Positions 1 to 12,220 are shown, numbered from the stretch's first letter. The stretch: DNA of 64,000 nucleotides from Bactrocera neohumeralis (GCF_024586455.1 NW_026089624.1:2757341-2821340), one strand, 5' to 3'. The notes: a model not told the origin generated them from the letters alone. Numbers and translations: made by a program.

Positions 1-37
1 TTTTTTTTGCACTATGCAACTTATTACGAAAAGAATA

Positions 38-1175
38 TACAGTGGCGGAAATTAAAATCTGGACAAGTAGCCAGGTAGCAGTTATGGCGAATATGCATCA
101 TGTAGGTGCAAGATTGAAAAAGTTTGTTTTTGTATAAATAGAAGAAATTTGTGGTGTTTCGTTAATTAATTATTTGCTTTTTGGGACATACAGTTTAGAA
201 AGAAAAAAATCTTAGCGTACGGAAGATCAGTGAAAGAGTTGAATTCAAGAATGCTACCGTCGGGGATTTTTTGAAAAACTTTCTAAACAGTGGGTCTCTG
301 AGTAGAAAACCAAGCTCATGAGCAGCAAGGATCTCATTCTCCCGGATCATTCTGCCCCATGTCCAGATTTCAATACATATATTCATATAGGTACAATAAC
401 TGAGTTTTTTTTCGCGGAAATATAACCATACAATTTCTTGAAATTTTTCTGGCGGTATCTGGCTTGTGTCACGTGCACATTTGCTCAATTTGAGAAGTAA
501 TTTTAATTTTATAAACGATAAGTAGAATTAGATTATTTTTTGTGAAGCTGTTTAATTTCGTGCTTTTTTTTTTAAGAAAATTAAAGAAAACTGCTGACTT
601 TCTTAAAACATCTGTGCTTCAATGGTTGAATGATAATCGGCTAGTAGCAAATTTAGCTGAAATTTCGTTGGGATCAGTGAAAAATATAGCGAATTGCCAT
701 GAAATATCAGTACCAAAACATCTGGTCGACGATCCGTTTTAAATAATCACAATAGATCCGTCTGGTGACCTCAGGAGCAGTAAAATCAGGTACTCAGATT
801 AAAAAAAAAAACCAGGAGAGGACTTACAGAAAACAAGTTTCTCGCAAGTCTTTATCACGCAAGTTGAAAAAACAACGGCCTAAAGCCAGGCACAAAATTA
901 AAAAAACCTTTGATTACTAAACGCCAGGAGCTACGTCTAAAATTTGCTAAAGCGCTCCAAAACTGGGCTCCAGAAGAGTAGATGAATGTATTTTGGACAG
1001 ACGAAAACAAGATTAATCTTCACGCTTCAGACGGTATACATTACGTTTGAAAGAAGTCATCAAATACGATTCCTAGCCGCGATGTCATTCCAAAACTTAA
1101 TTTTTGGGGGCGGAAAAGATCCGATTCTCTGGTTGACGTTTTGCACTTTAAGGTACTTCCCTGGCTTTGCTTCTT
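38..1175 (+). mobile_element. Degenerate Tc1-like DNA transposon
   Basis: The left end carries a Tc1-type terminal motif (CAGTGGCGGAAATTAAAATC at about 41). From about 780 the plus strand, read with several frame changes and stops, gives transposase pieces such as PLITKRQELRLKFAKAL and NVFWTDENKINLHASDG; the second is the first catalytic Asp block (W-[ST]-DE-x-K-I) of Tc1 transposases. An upstream piece at 542-742 may be the N-terminal helix-turn-helix part, but this is weak. The C-terminal catalytic residue and the right TIR are not visible; the relic stops at a fragment of another repeat at 1176. It is dead. Confidence 0.55.
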
Positions 1176-1225
1176 GAAAGTTGCGAGAGAATAAAATGAT
1201 CGGTTGCGTCCGAACTTAGCCCTTT
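1176..1225 (+). repeat. Terminal fragment of the DINE-1-like repeat
   Basis: A roughly 50-base stretch (GTTGCGAGAGAATAAAATG, then a CCGAACTTAGCCC block) matches the right end of the full element at 43231-44285. Only the end is present here, truncated against the Tc1 relic. Confidence 0.6.
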
Positions 1226-1780
1226 CTTATGCCGATATGTTAAAATATCTTTAAACATGTTTATCATAAAATATGCCGAGACAATGCATACCTACAAATA
1301 CATATATGCATTTACATGCAATATTCTTACGATAATAAAAAGATAAAGAATCAAAATTGTACATATAATTATAAACCCACATCTTAACAAGATGCATACC
1401 AGAGAGCTGCAACGAGTATGATTAAATCAGAACAAACTGTCCTGCCAAAAACACAATCAAATCAACTCTGTTCATCATAGGCAACATTGTTGATCAGTTC
1501 AAGTACCGACCAGCGTCAACTGATTTGATGCAACATGAACAATCTGTTCTTCGGTAATCACAATCGATTAAACGGTATGGCTGACTTCAGTTAAAATCGT
1601 ATCATTACAGTTTAAAGCGTTGCGACGATTCCTTGAATCGAACGAATGTGTAACTGCGGGTAAGCTACGAGCGCAACAAGTTTTCTGCTGGATTAATTTG
1701 AATCATGTGTGGCAAAACATGTATGAGCAAATTTTCCATGCGTAAAAACATCTGTCAGCATATGGTCTTCTTTTGAAGTT
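1226..1780. other. Unassigned A+T-rich sequence
   Basis: No open reading frame with recognisable homology and no clear terminal repeats. It includes TACATATG-type microsatellite near 1285-1320. Confidence 0.5.
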
Positions 1781-2320
1781 AAACTTCTTATGCGAGTTCG
1801 GAAAAGGTTGCGTTAAACGTTTAACGCTTACATATTTACGCAAGCTTGTCGGCGAAGCTGTTCGAGCAGCAAGGGAAGTGGTGACAATCGGCGATCGTTT
1901 GTTAGTTTCTTTCGGCACAGCTCGGATTTTCTACCACCAACATAATGTTGTGACGCTTTGTCGTCGTGTCAGTACTTTGACACATTGACTCTTTGACAAA
2001 GCGTGAGTTTTGGCCATGCGAAAAATCCGTGCGACACTTGTTATTATGAATGATGGTACATATGTATGTACTATGTATGTGGCTTGCATTTGCCACGAAT
2101 ATGCATATTTCATGAGCGTCATGAATTTTCTTTGAAGAAATGAAGTACATTTGGCACATCTTCACTTTGTAATAGTCGAAATAAATATAAATAATATTTG
2201 AAATATTAATTTATTTAAAAATTAAAAAATATAATTAAAGAGAAATAAAATTAAAATTATTGAAGTGAAACTTCTTAGGCGACTTCGGAAAAGGTTGCGT
2301 TAAACGTTCAACGCTTCAGT
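1781..2320 (+). repeat. Dispersed non-coding repeat, family A, copy 1
   Basis: The block from 1955 to 2265 (AAAGCGTGAGTTTTGGCC, then a CGACACTTG...ATTATGAATG segment, then an A+T-rich tail) recurs at 6010-6425 in the same order and orientation. Its left part (about 1828-1980, with GGCGAAGCTGTT and AATGTTGTGACGCTTTGTCG) recurs at 2857-3005. A motif GGTTGCGTTAAACGTT occurs twice, near 1806 and 2294. The ORFs inside are short and unlike any family I know. It is probably a non-autonomous transposon or a decayed UTR. Confidence 0.6.
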
Positions 2321-2454
2321 GGAGGGGGAATAGCGTTGAACCAGAGAATGTAAAGCATAGAGAATGTGCAGGTTCGATATCGAACATTTGTTAGATTTAT
2401 AGTAAGGAATTCACCTCATAACCACAGAATTCACGCTGTGAAATGTTAACATTT

Positions 2455-2700
2455 TTAACAGTTCTCCACATACTCAAACAGAGAATATGAAGAGAAATAA
2501 ATACATATATGTATTTTTGGCATATGATGCCATAGCATGTATGCCCAAGCAGAGAATATTGAAGAAAAATAATAAGTTATTCCATTTTTCACAGCGAAAA
2601 ACGTGTACAAAACACATCTCTCACACAGAGAACATATGGACATGTATTTATGTTCTCTGTCTCACATACCCAAGAATATGAAGAGACATAAATATATGTA
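2455..2700. repeat. Degenerate tandem subrepeats
   Basis: The motif CAGAGAATATGAAGAGAAAT or close variants occurs three times (near 2479, 2550 and 2670), each next to TACATATATGTAT sequence, which gives a loose period of roughly 70-120 bases. No coding potential is evident. Confidence 0.45.
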
Positions 2701-2856
2701 TGCATGATTACACTCCCAACGAATGTAAAGAATTTAGTTTTGTTTGTTTAAATTTTTGTTTTCAACCAGGCAATCGCTTGTATGTATGTGCAATGTAAGC
2801 ATATATGTACATACGTGGCTCGCAAAAATCTGCGTCGATATGTATGCAAGCTCATA

Positions 2857-3005
2857 TAAAAACCTACATATTTACGCTAGTTTGTAGGCGAAGCTGTTAC
2901 AGCGGCAAGGGAAGCGGTGATAATTGGCGGCCATTCGTTTATTTTTTTCCGCACAGCTCGGATTTTCTACCAGCAACACAATGTTGTGACGCTTTGTCGT
3001 CATGG
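2857..3005 (+). repeat. Family A repeat, partial copy
   Basis: It matches 1828-1980 across the TTTACGC..GCTTGT/GTTTGTAGGCGAAGCTGTT block through ATGTTGTGACGCTTTGTCG. It abuts repeat B at 3011. Confidence 0.55.
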
Positions 3006-3010
3006 ATAAT

Positions 3011-3288
3011 ATGATAGGAGACTCTTTGATTCGAGAGAAAGTTGTCAAAACTCGCATTTTTTATAACATTTGCCAATGATGCCACTGCTGAAAAATATTA
3101 GATTGGGTATTTAATAAATTGTACAAAACACTAAATTAAACACTTTGAAAATGCATCCATACTTATATAAATGCTAAAATGCTAAATCATTAATTAATTT
3201 ACATAAACATTTATTTTGCCAAAATATGTTCGCACAGTTCAATTATATTTCATTTCACACTAATTTCGTCAGGTAACACTGATCAACA
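3011..3288 (+). repeat. Repeat B, copy 1
   Basis: About 278 bases are repeated in inverse orientation at 33139-33397, including the shared TTTATAACATTTGCCAATGA and CACTAATTTCGTCA blocks. No ORF or TIR was recognised. It is probably a fragment of a non-autonomous transposon. Confidence 0.65.
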
Positions 3289-4652
3289 AAATTTTGTAAC
3301 AAAAAAAGTTAGCAGTACTTTCGAAACATCTACCTATCATACGTATATTGATTTGATTAGGACTAGTTTCCGTGTTCCGGCACTTATCAGTAAAGTTTAA
3401 TATTAATCGTCTTTTCCTAATCTTCCTAATTCAGTGCTTCAGTTTTTAGAAAAGTGGCTGTATTTTGTGTTTGCTGAGTTGAGTGATTCTTAAAAAATGT
3501 CAAGAAAGTTGTAAAAATGATCCTGACAAGTTCTGTTACATTAGTGGTGAGATAACTTTTGTATCTTAACGAAGAAATTTAACACCTTTAATAAAAAAAT
3601 TTTATGAAAATTATTTCGGTTTTCCTGTTGGATAGCAAGATAAAGTGTGGGTTGCACACATCTGTTGTGTTATGTGTGTGGGACTTCTTACGGGTTGGGA
3701 AAAAAGATCTCGATCTATGCCTTTCGGAATTCCGATGATTTGGATGGAACTGACAGACCTTTCAACTAATTGTTATTTTTGTCTGACTAATACAAAAGGC
3801 ATTACAATTAAAACTAAAAAACAAATTAAGTATCCTGATGTGTCATCTGCTAAAAAACCAATTCCTCACAGTGAAGAACTACCTACACCAATACCACCTC
3901 AGCGCTCTGATCTTTCTACTCAATCAGAGGAAACAGATAATATAAGTACTGATCCTGATTTTCAAATTGCTTCTTCATCTATCTGTCTCCAGGAAGAAAC
4001 GCCACACCTACTATCTCATGGAGATCTTAATGATTTAGTTCGTGATTTACACTTGTCTAAACAACAAGGAGAACTTTTAGGATCTCGATTAAAAGGATGG
4101 AATTTATTGCAACCAAACACAAAAATAACTTTTTTTCGGCATCGAGATGAAGAGCTAAAAAGCTTTTTTCACTAGATAATGATTTCATATTTTGTAACAG
4201 TGTCTGTGATGTTATGAATATTTTGGGAACACAACACAAAATTCAAGAGTGGCGTTTATTTATTGATTCTTCAAAAACAAGCTTAAAGGCAGTTTTGTTA
4301 CATAATGGTAATAATCTTCCCTCCGTACCGGTAGGTTATGGTGCTAACATGAAAGAATCCTATGCAACAATGAAATTTTTTTAGATAAGATTCAGTATGA
4401 CGAACATACATGGAAAATTTGCGGAGATATACAAGTTGTTGCGCTTCCATTAGGATTGCAACTTGGGTATACAAAATTTTATTGTTTTCTTTGTGAATGG
4501 GACAGTAGGGATAGAAAGACCCATTACGTGAAGAAAAATTGGTGGAAAAGGCGATCTCTTACTCCAGGAATAAACAATGTGAAACATTCTCCATTAGTAC
4601 AACCTGAGGATATATTTTTACCACCTTTCCATATGAAACTTGGTCTGACAAA

Positions 4653-4950
4653 TTGAAAAGTTTTGCATTTGAGAAGATACATTCACGAAATTTGGTAAAT
4701 ACTATTTCCTAAGGCAACAATGTTATCTCCGAAGAAATTGTTCAGATCGGGTTACTAAAGCATATAGCTGTAATACAAACCGAACGATCGGAATCAAGGG
4801 CTCGTATGGAAAACTTTAGCATTTGACGTGGTATCTTCACGAAATTTGACATGGATTACTGGTTAAGATAATAATATTATTTCCGAAAAAATTGTTCAGA
4901 TCGGATTACTATAGCATATAGTTTCCATACAACACATAGTTACTAAAAGA
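4653..4950 (+). repeat. Two tandem units of a 154-bp satellite-like repeat
   Basis: Unit one begins GAAAAGTTTTGCATTTGA at 4655 and unit two begins GAAAACTTTAGCATTTGA at 4809, a period of 154 bases. Shared internal blocks are TTCACGAAATTTG and AAATTGTTCAGATCGG. I recall similar units from tephritid genomes. The repeat interrupts the pseudogene at 3497-5690. Confidence 0.65.
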
Positions 4951-5200
4951 AATGCACCTGTGTTTACTTGTTTTGTACATATCTCGTAAATTACAAGAGC
5001 TATAAAAAAATGTGCATGATAAACTTGTAGGAAATTTTGTCATTTACGAGAAATATACAAAAAAATGCGAATTTCGTGGAAAAATCAAGTTTAGAGCTCC
5101 GTACTAACTCGCCGGTGTGAGTTCTGACTTTGCCGCAGACACAAAACACCCTAATCGGACATGCGGCTGTGTAAACTGACTGACAACACCAAAACCTCCA
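4951..5200. other. Non-coding insert with a short LINE-like scrap
   Basis: This stretch continues the interruption of the 3497-5690 pseudogene. Its end (about 5169-5200, GGCTGTGTAAACTGA then AACACCAAAA) resembles the RTE-like sequence at 18742-18775, so it may contain a scrap of that LINE. No ORF. Confidence 0.35.
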
Positions 5201-5989
5201 TCAGCAATGGATAAAAATGGCGCTGGATTTCAATATCTAAAAGAAAAATTCCTTAAAATCAGTGACGCTAAGATTAAAGAGGGCGTGTTTGTAGATCCTC
5301 AAATCAGGCAAGTGATTAAAGATTATATATTTAAAAACCAGCTCAATGATCTGGAAAAACCAGCTTGGGAATCATTTATAAAAATTACTGAAGATTTTCT
5401 TGGAAATCACCGATCAAATGACTATAAAACTATTGTTGAGGAACTTCTAGAGAATTATAAAGCATTAGGCTGCAATATGTGGTTAAAAATACATTTTTTA
5501 AATTCACATTTAGACTTTTTTCCACCAAACTTGGGTGCCGTTAGTGATGAGCACGGGGAACGATTCCACCAAGACATTTTTACCATAGAAAAACGATACC
5601 AGGGAAATGGAGTCCAACTAAAGGGACGTTCCTGACGCGAAATACAGGAGAAAATCATAATAAAGTATTAGTTTTAATATTATAACATTGATAATAACTT
5701 AATTTTTGTTAAAATAATTTGTAATTTAATGAAAGTAAACAAAAAATCATATTACAATAAAACTATTCGTATCTAAAATTTTAGACTACTAATTCTACTA
5801 TACTTGACCTTATTCCTAATAGAATCAGCCAAAATTTTTCTTGTTACACAGAAAAAATGTTTTTTGTTGATCAGTGTAATTATGCCGGTTATTTCTGGCA
5901 TCCCGCTTTTTCTGATATCAGCTGATCGAAATTCCCTGATCTCCTTCGCTGTCAAATAATCAGGGAACGCGTTTGAAAGAAAAATGAGA

Positions 5990-6425
5990 GCCAATGCGAG
6001 AGTTTCGTATCATTCATGTTGTCGTCGCGTCAATGCTCCGACAAATTGACTTTTTGACAAAGCGTGAGTTTCGGCCTTGGTTGCCCGTGACAACGGAGAA
6101 GCGTGCGACACTTGCTATTATGAATGTACATAGGTACATATGGATGTGGGTCGCATTTGCTTTCGCAAACACACAGACAAATGTGCTAAAGAAATAATAT
6201 ATGTATGTATATGCCATAGAAATTCTATTGACACAAATATGGAAATGATAACGAAATTATGCGAATATGCATATCTCATGAAGGTCACCAATGTTCTTTG
6301 AAGAAATGAAGTTCATTTGGCACATCTTCACTTTGTTATAGTCGAAATAAACATAATTTTAAAATATTTATTTATTTAAAAATTAAAAAATAAAATTAAA
6401 GAGAAATAAAATTAAAATTATTTTT
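5990..6425 (+). repeat. Family A repeat, copy 2
   Basis: The segment 6010-6425 is collinear with 1955-2265, with an extra stretch in the middle (about 6140-6240). Shared anchors are GACAAAGCGTGAGTTT, CATTTGGCACATCTTCACTT and an A+T-rich tail built of AAATTAAAAAAT units. Non-coding. Confidence 0.6.
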
Positions 6426-6734
6426 ACTTAATTTTTCCCTATTTTGAAAAATTTTTTATTATTATTAAATGTTTACCATTTTTCGGAAAACAATGGTTCA
6501 TATAATACAAACTAATCACGCATATGTGACTCACAGAATGCTTTTTACTTTTCCTGAGTGACTTTGTATATTTTTCTTCAAAGCATTTCTCTTTATTTAT
6601 TCTCGCATCAATTCAGTCGTTTTACATATATGTATATGTATTTCTGCCAGAGAACGTGCTCATTTCTGCTAAATAGCAGCAAAAATGGTGAATTCCGTAC
6701 TACAATTCTATCAACTCTGGTAGCCGTCAAATTG

Positions 6735-6921
6735 AACATCATACAGAAGTCAATATGCACCTTCTCTATGCTTTAAGTTCTCTGGTTGAACGATTAACGC
6801 AACTCGGAAGGAGAAGAGCAGCAGAGAAAGATAGAGTGCGAGAGAGAGAGAGAGAGCGTGAGAGTAAAGCAGAGAACTTAAAGCATAGAGAAGGTGGAAA
6901 TTGAATTCTGTATGATGTTGT
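6735..6921. repeat. Inverted repeat around a GA microsatellite
   Basis: The left arm (6735-6783) and right arm (6871-6921) are reverse complements over about 50 bases, with a perfect 25-base core (AGAGAACTTAAAGCATAGAG on the right arm). A (GA)n tract lies between them at 6840-6856. The core motif GTAAAGCATAGAG also occurs near 2350, so this is another member of the local non-coding repeat set. No protein is encoded. Confidence 0.65.
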
Positions 6922-7189
6922 ATATGAATTTAAGAAAGTGTTGGCCACTCCACCATATTTTTGTCCTTTCCCTCTCGCTAGTTTTTTTTCATACAAAATG
7001 ATATGCATTTCTTGGAATATCACTAAGAAGTTTCACTTCTTCCGCGCGTAGGGACTCCACGCACCAATTTTTTTCTAGTAGGAGAAAGCATCGAAAGCCG
7101 GAGTAAGCCCCGCACTAAACTATTCTACTCCCAACTCAAGAGTCTCCCATGGAACCAACAGATTAGGTATTACTTCATGGGAGTGACAA

Positions 7190-8650
7190 GACATTTTACG
7201 TCTCTTCTATAGCACGGACGGACTGGCGCCTAGTCTGCTGTAGCTGTCTTAATTTTTTGGTGATGGAAGGTGCCGCTTCGCAAAAAGTTTTCCAAATCTC
7301 AGAGGACTGACACATAAGTGCAGTCAAACTTTCCACCGTTAAGCTACCACCTAGTGCTGTTTCTATATTTTCCGTTATGTTTAGAAACCGGTGACAATGG
7401 AAAAACACGTGTTCAGAGTCTTCTATTGACTTCGTACACATCGTAAATAACGGACTGACGTCATTTTGAAATTTGTATAGATAGCCTTTGAAGCACCCAT
7501 GCCCGCTTAATATTTGGGTCACGTGGAAATCCAGGTTCCCATGTTGTCTACTTATCCACGTATGGATGACAGGTATAAGTATGTGGGTCCACCGACCTTT
7601 AGTTGAGGCTTGCCACCGTTGCTGCCATATAGTTATGCTCTTCTTTCTCTCTTCTCTCTTTTGGATTTCTGCAATTGGCGCTGATAGTTCATATAATCTC
7701 GTGAACTCGTCATACAAGGTAGTACTTCAGCTGCTTCGCTGGAAATAGTTCGGAAAGCACTTGTTACTCTTATAGCTGTGAGTCTATGCACCACATTTAT
7801 TGGTCTGACATACGCTACATCTGTATCCATACTGGAACTGCATATAGTATAACTGAGCTCATCGCTTTTACGATTAGAAGTCGGCGGCCGGAGCACAGAC
7901 AGCCTCTATTTGCTATCATTATTGATAAGGCATTATAAATCTTATTTCATATGTTTGCCAAGTGCTGCTTGAATTTCAGTTTGGAGTCCAATATTAACCC
8001 TAAATACTTTAAATGTCGTTGTGAAGTAATCACGCACTCTCCTATAGAGAGAGTTATTTTTTCCTCAATTTTCCTGGTGCTTATGAGCAATACCTCTATT
8101 TTGTGCTCAGCCAGTTCCAAACTCATGGAAGAAAACCAATGGCGCAGACCATTTATGCATTCGTTACATTTATTTTGGGTGTCTACTGCTACCACTATAA
8201 GGTCGTCCGCGTATGCGATTAGCTTAACGATTTTTGGTTGTGGAATTCTTAGCACCCCATCATACACTAGATTCCATAAGATAGGGCCTAAAACTGAACC
8301 TTAACGATATTTATGAGGTACTGAGAGGCGCTTATTCCACATAAGGCTGGGAATATGTTTGTCCATTTAGCAGAGTTGATTGCATTTTTCACATCCAAGG
8401 TGATCAGCGCACAATATTCTTTTGTATCACTTTTCCATCTTTTCCCACTTATTGCATTTTTCGCAGTGTCGACAACTTTTTTCAGTGCATCGATAGAGGA
8501 CGTCTATTTTCTTAAGCCGTATGATCTTTCTAATAGTCCGCCGGCTTCCAGAATTGCAAACTCCAAGCGGTTTCTTATTATGATTTCGTACACTTTGCCC
8601 ATTGTGTCGAAGGAAATTGAATTTATCCTTCGATTTGGGTTTCAAACTTA
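7190..8650 (-). mobile_element. R1-clade-like non-LTR retrotransposon, ORF2 fragment
   Basis: Read on the minus strand with frame changes: DTMGKVYE (about 8610), CALITLDVKNAINSAKW (about 8400), GSVLGPILWNLVYDG (about 8270), the catalytic YADD box (about 8209-8220) followed by HLKYLGLILDSKLKF, and a C-terminal domain with a Cys/His motif C-x2-C-x9-H-x4-H in the 7196-7717 frame. These are the fingers, palm and tail of an R1-type reverse transcriptase. Endonuclease and ORF1 are missing: the sequence breaks at about 8650, where a LINE on the other strand begins. At least one stop and several frameshifts make it inactive. Downstream, 7030-7195 looks like its 3' UTR. Confidence 0.7.
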
Positions 8651-8713
8651 TTATTGCGAGAGAAATACAGTACAAATTATGAAACAAAAATTATCAATTC
8701 CAATTTTTAGGTA

Positions 8714-9434
8714 AACAATATATGCGCAGATAAAAAACGTTTTATCAACAAATACAGGTGATATTATTGTAAAGTGTAAAAATAAAGAAGATGTCTCCAG
8801 AACCAAGACAGTGCTTGCTGAAAAACTTGGCGATAATTATCAAGTTGTTCAGGAAAAACTAAACTCGCCTAAAATAAAAATATTTGATATTGAAAGTGAC
8901 ATGAATAAGGAAGAACTGGTTGAAGACTTATGTAATAGAAACAGTGCATTCTTTGACGGTGATTATAATATCGTTTCTGACTTTACTAGTGGTAAAAACA
9001 AGCGTAACATAGTATTAAAAGTGTCTCCTAATATCTATCTTAGTGTCATGACATCGAGAGTAGTCTACATCGGGTATAAAAGCTGTCGTGTTTTTGATGC
9101 TTTTGACTTAAATATGTGTTACAACTGCGGCCGCGCCAATCACCGTCGCAAAAAATGTAATAATGAAACTGTGTGTCTAATCTGCGCTGGAAATCATGAC
9201 ACCAGAAAGTGTACCAGTACTGTCAAGAGATGCGTCAATTGTATGTATTACAATAAACAGTATAATAAGAGTAGCTGTTTAGAGCACGAAGCAACTAATG
9301 TCAGCGCCTGTGATTTTCTTAAATTTAAATTAAATAAAATTATTAAGTGTACTGATTATCCGCTGAGCCCATTGATACCGACACATATTGGTAAATTACC
9401 AGCGCCGGAGAGGGCGCCAACATCGCAATACTAA
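8714..9434 (+). CDS. LINE ORF1, gag-like zinc-knuckle protein (N-terminally truncated)
   Basis: The frame is open from 8714 but the only early start is internal, so the true N terminus is lost. Three Cys/His clusters near the C terminus (CYNCGRANHRRKKC, CLICAGNHDTRKC, then a longer C-x2-C...H...C group) are the nucleic-acid-binding knuckles of LINE ORF1 proteins, which coat the RNA in the transposition particle. The ORF ends shortly before the endonuclease frame begins at 9461. Confidence 0.7.
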
Positions 9435-9460
9435 ACTATCTACTATTAATACTACAATAC

Positions 9461-10265
9461 ATGGATACAGACAGTGATCAAGCTATTATTAGAAGCTTAA
9501 ATGCTAATTATGAGAAACTTGAGGTATTTCTTAACAGTTTACAATCCAAACCACATGTTATAGTATGTACAGAAACGTGGAATTTAATAGCATATCAATT
9601 TTTTGCATTAAAGGATTATAGCATACACTATAATCACAGTATGGTAAATAGAGCGGATGGGGTTGTAATTTATGTATTAAATTCTTTGGTGCAAACAATA
9701 ACGGTAGATATTAATGGTCGCTCCAATTTTATCTCTACTAATATAAATTTTAATAATAACTCACATTTAAAAATAACTGGAGTTTATAGATGCCATGATA
9801 TAAGTAAAGATGAATTTATAGACAACTTAAAAAATTATGCTGAATCTAATGTGAAAGTCAAGAATCATATAATAGTAGGCGACTTCAATATAAATTTAAA
9901 AGACATGGACTATCACGCGGACTTACTCATATCTGAACTCTTAAACTGAAATTACATTCCATATTTCAATGATACCACTAGACCAAACAACGATAATGGA
10001 ACTTGTATAGATAATATGTTCGTTCGTTCGTTAAGACTAACATTAATAATATTAACTCAATTACATATAAACATACGCTTACTGATCATTTTCCAATATT
10101 TTTATCTCTAAAATTGCAATATGTTAAAAACAGTAAGGTACCCGAAACATATCTTAATTATAAATTACTGGTAAAGAAGTGTAATGATGTAGCTTGGAGT
10201 GACAATTATGTATACAGGATCCTAATACTGCAATTAATAACTTAATAGATAAAATTCAAACCAAC
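9461..10265 (+). pseudogene. LINE ORF2, AP-like endonuclease part (broken)
   Basis: The frame gives HVIVCTETW and later IIVGDFNIN, the catalytic Glu and Asp/Asn motifs of the exonuclease-endonuclease-phosphatase fold that nicks target DNA. It is interrupted by a TGA at 9947, a frame change around 10025 next to a CGTTCGTTCGTT repeat, and another near 10215, before the frame joins the RT ORF at 10266. Protein-like sequence continues through each break. Confidence 0.65.
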
Positions 10266-12220
10266 ATGCAAAATGCTTATATAAAACATAATAATAATAA
10301 ACATAAACTTAAACCTCGTAAAAATTGGATCACGACTGGCATTATGAAGTCATGTCGTTCCAAAGAAAAACTATATAATGAATGGAAAAGGAATTATGAT
10401 AATTTTGAACTAAAAACAAAATATCTAAAGTACTGTAAAAAGCTAGATAAGGTAATTAAAATTGCAAAGTGTAATTTTGAAAGAGACACAATCATTACTA
10501 AGGTAAATAATAGCAAGCAACTATGGATATATATTAATCAGAAACTAGGTAGAAATTTAAATAAATTAAATAATATAGATCTAATAATTGACAATGGTTT
10601 CAAGATTACAAATCCAACCCGTATAGCTGATACATTTGTAAATTTCTTTAGTAATGTTGGTGTTGGCTTAGCGGCTAAAATGAAAACCACAGGTAACAAA
10701 ACTAATATTAGAATAGAGAACAATGTAAAATCAATATTTTTAAATCCAACCGATGAAATAGAAATACGGAAAATAATTAACGGTCTAAAAGACAAAGCTG
10801 GAGGTGTTGATGGTATTAATACAAAAGTTTTAAAATTAATAATCAAATTCATTAGCAAACCACTAGAACATATATATAACTGCTGTATAATTACTGGTGT
10901 ATGGCCAGATGCACTAAAATGTGCAGAAATCCTACCAATTCATAAATCAGGTGACAAATGTAAAACTACTAACTATCGTCCAATCTCTTTAATCTCTAAC
11001 TTAGCTAAAATTCTTGAAAAGATAATACATGAGCGTCTCTACAACTTTGTAACTGATTGCAAAATTATAAATAAAAATCAATATGGCTTTTTGAAGAGCA
11101 AAGGCACCAAAGATGCTATTGTAGATATTACTAATTTTATATACACAAACCTTGATCGGAATAATAAAACAGTAATAGCTTTTCTTGACTTAGCCAAAGC
11201 ATTTGACACGGTAGATCATAAGATCTTAATTGAAAAATTATACAAATATGGAATCAGAGGCATAGCAGCTGACTTAATAAATAATTATTTATCAAACAGA
11301 TACCAAGTTGTTAAATGTATGAATGTTAAAAGGAAAGCATGTAAAGTACAAATTGGTGTACCACAAGGCACGGTCCTTGGGCCACTGTTATTTATATTAT
11401 ACATAAATGATATTTTCAATCTATCACATGAAAATAATATAGCAGCATACGCTGATGATACAATAATAAAATGCTCCTGTAAAACTTGGGATGAAGCTCA
11501 AAACAAAATGAATGAATTAATGAATAAGATTGGGAATTGGCTGTGCAATAATTATCTAACTCTTAATGTAGATAAATCCAATTATATAACTTTTGGTGTC
11601 TATAAAGATAGTATACCAAACAATTTTGAAATAAGGATAAATGATAAGGTAATTAGCAGGGTTGAGCATTGTAAATATTTGGGCCTAATTTTTGACTGTC
11701 ACATGAGATGGTATGAACATATCAAAGAGGTCTAAAAAAAACTAGATACTTTATTTTTATTTTCTCTAAGCTCAGAAACATAATGAATAAAAAAACACTG
11801 AAGAAGATTTACTACGCCCTATTCGATAGTATTGTTAATTATGGTATAATTGCCTGGGGCGGAAGTTATAAAAATGTAATAAACATTCTCGTAAGAATTC
11901 AAACTAAATTAATTAGTGCTATTTGTGTAAAAAATGATAGTACACAAATACTAGGTATTAAAAATAAATTCATAGTAGAATCTTTATTCTATCATTACGA
12001 TTTCTGTAAAAAAGAATATTACAACTACAAGGGTATAACCAGAGCTAAGTCTTTAGTATTACCAAAGATTAATAAGAACATAGCATATAGGAACTCAAAG
12101 TATATAGCAGTTAAGTACTATAATAAATTACCAATGGAATTAAAGTCACTGAACATTAAAAGAAAAAATGATAAAAGAAAAATTGTAAAGTGTATTGTAA
12201 CGCTATTGATTAAAATTTAG
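10266..12220 (+). pseudogene. LINE ORF2, reverse transcriptase part
   Basis: A 489-residue open stretch (10266-11735) holds NYRPISLIS, FLDLAKAFDTVDH (first catalytic Asp), GVPQGTVLGPLLF and YADD at residues 395-398, followed by CKYLGLIFD. It synthesises cDNA at the nicked target. A single frameshift near 11733-11740, in an A-run, separates it from the C-terminal part (11783-12220), a thumb-like segment with GIIAWGGSY. Apart from this break the RT domain is intact. Confidence 0.75.

Larger units (their letters stand above)
3497..5690 (+). pseudogene. Broken copy of an uncharacterised multicopy arthropod protein
   Basis: From an ATG at 3497, pieces in changing frames match, from memory, a protein family common in repetitive copies in arthropod genomes. 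It has an N-terminal Cys-rich part (HICC...LLTGW...MPFGIPMIW, then CYFCLTN), then a DLNDLVRDLHLSKQQ block (3645-4175), a WRLFIDSSKTSLKAVLLHNG block (about 4240-4310), a Cys pair in CFLCEWDSRDRK (4456-4656), and DEHGERFHQDI near the C terminus (5207-5635). Lesions include a stop near 3510, frame changes near 4170, 4390 and 5605, and about 550 bp of inserted sequence after 4653. The biochemical function is unknown to me; the repetitive distribution suggests a transposon-borne gene. The single long exon fits that. Confidence 0.6.

Noticed and set aside
195..488. 97-residue minus-strand ORF near the left end
   Set aside because: No domain, no recognisable homology, low-complexity composition, and next to a Tc1 relic read on the other strand. 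Not enough to call a gene.
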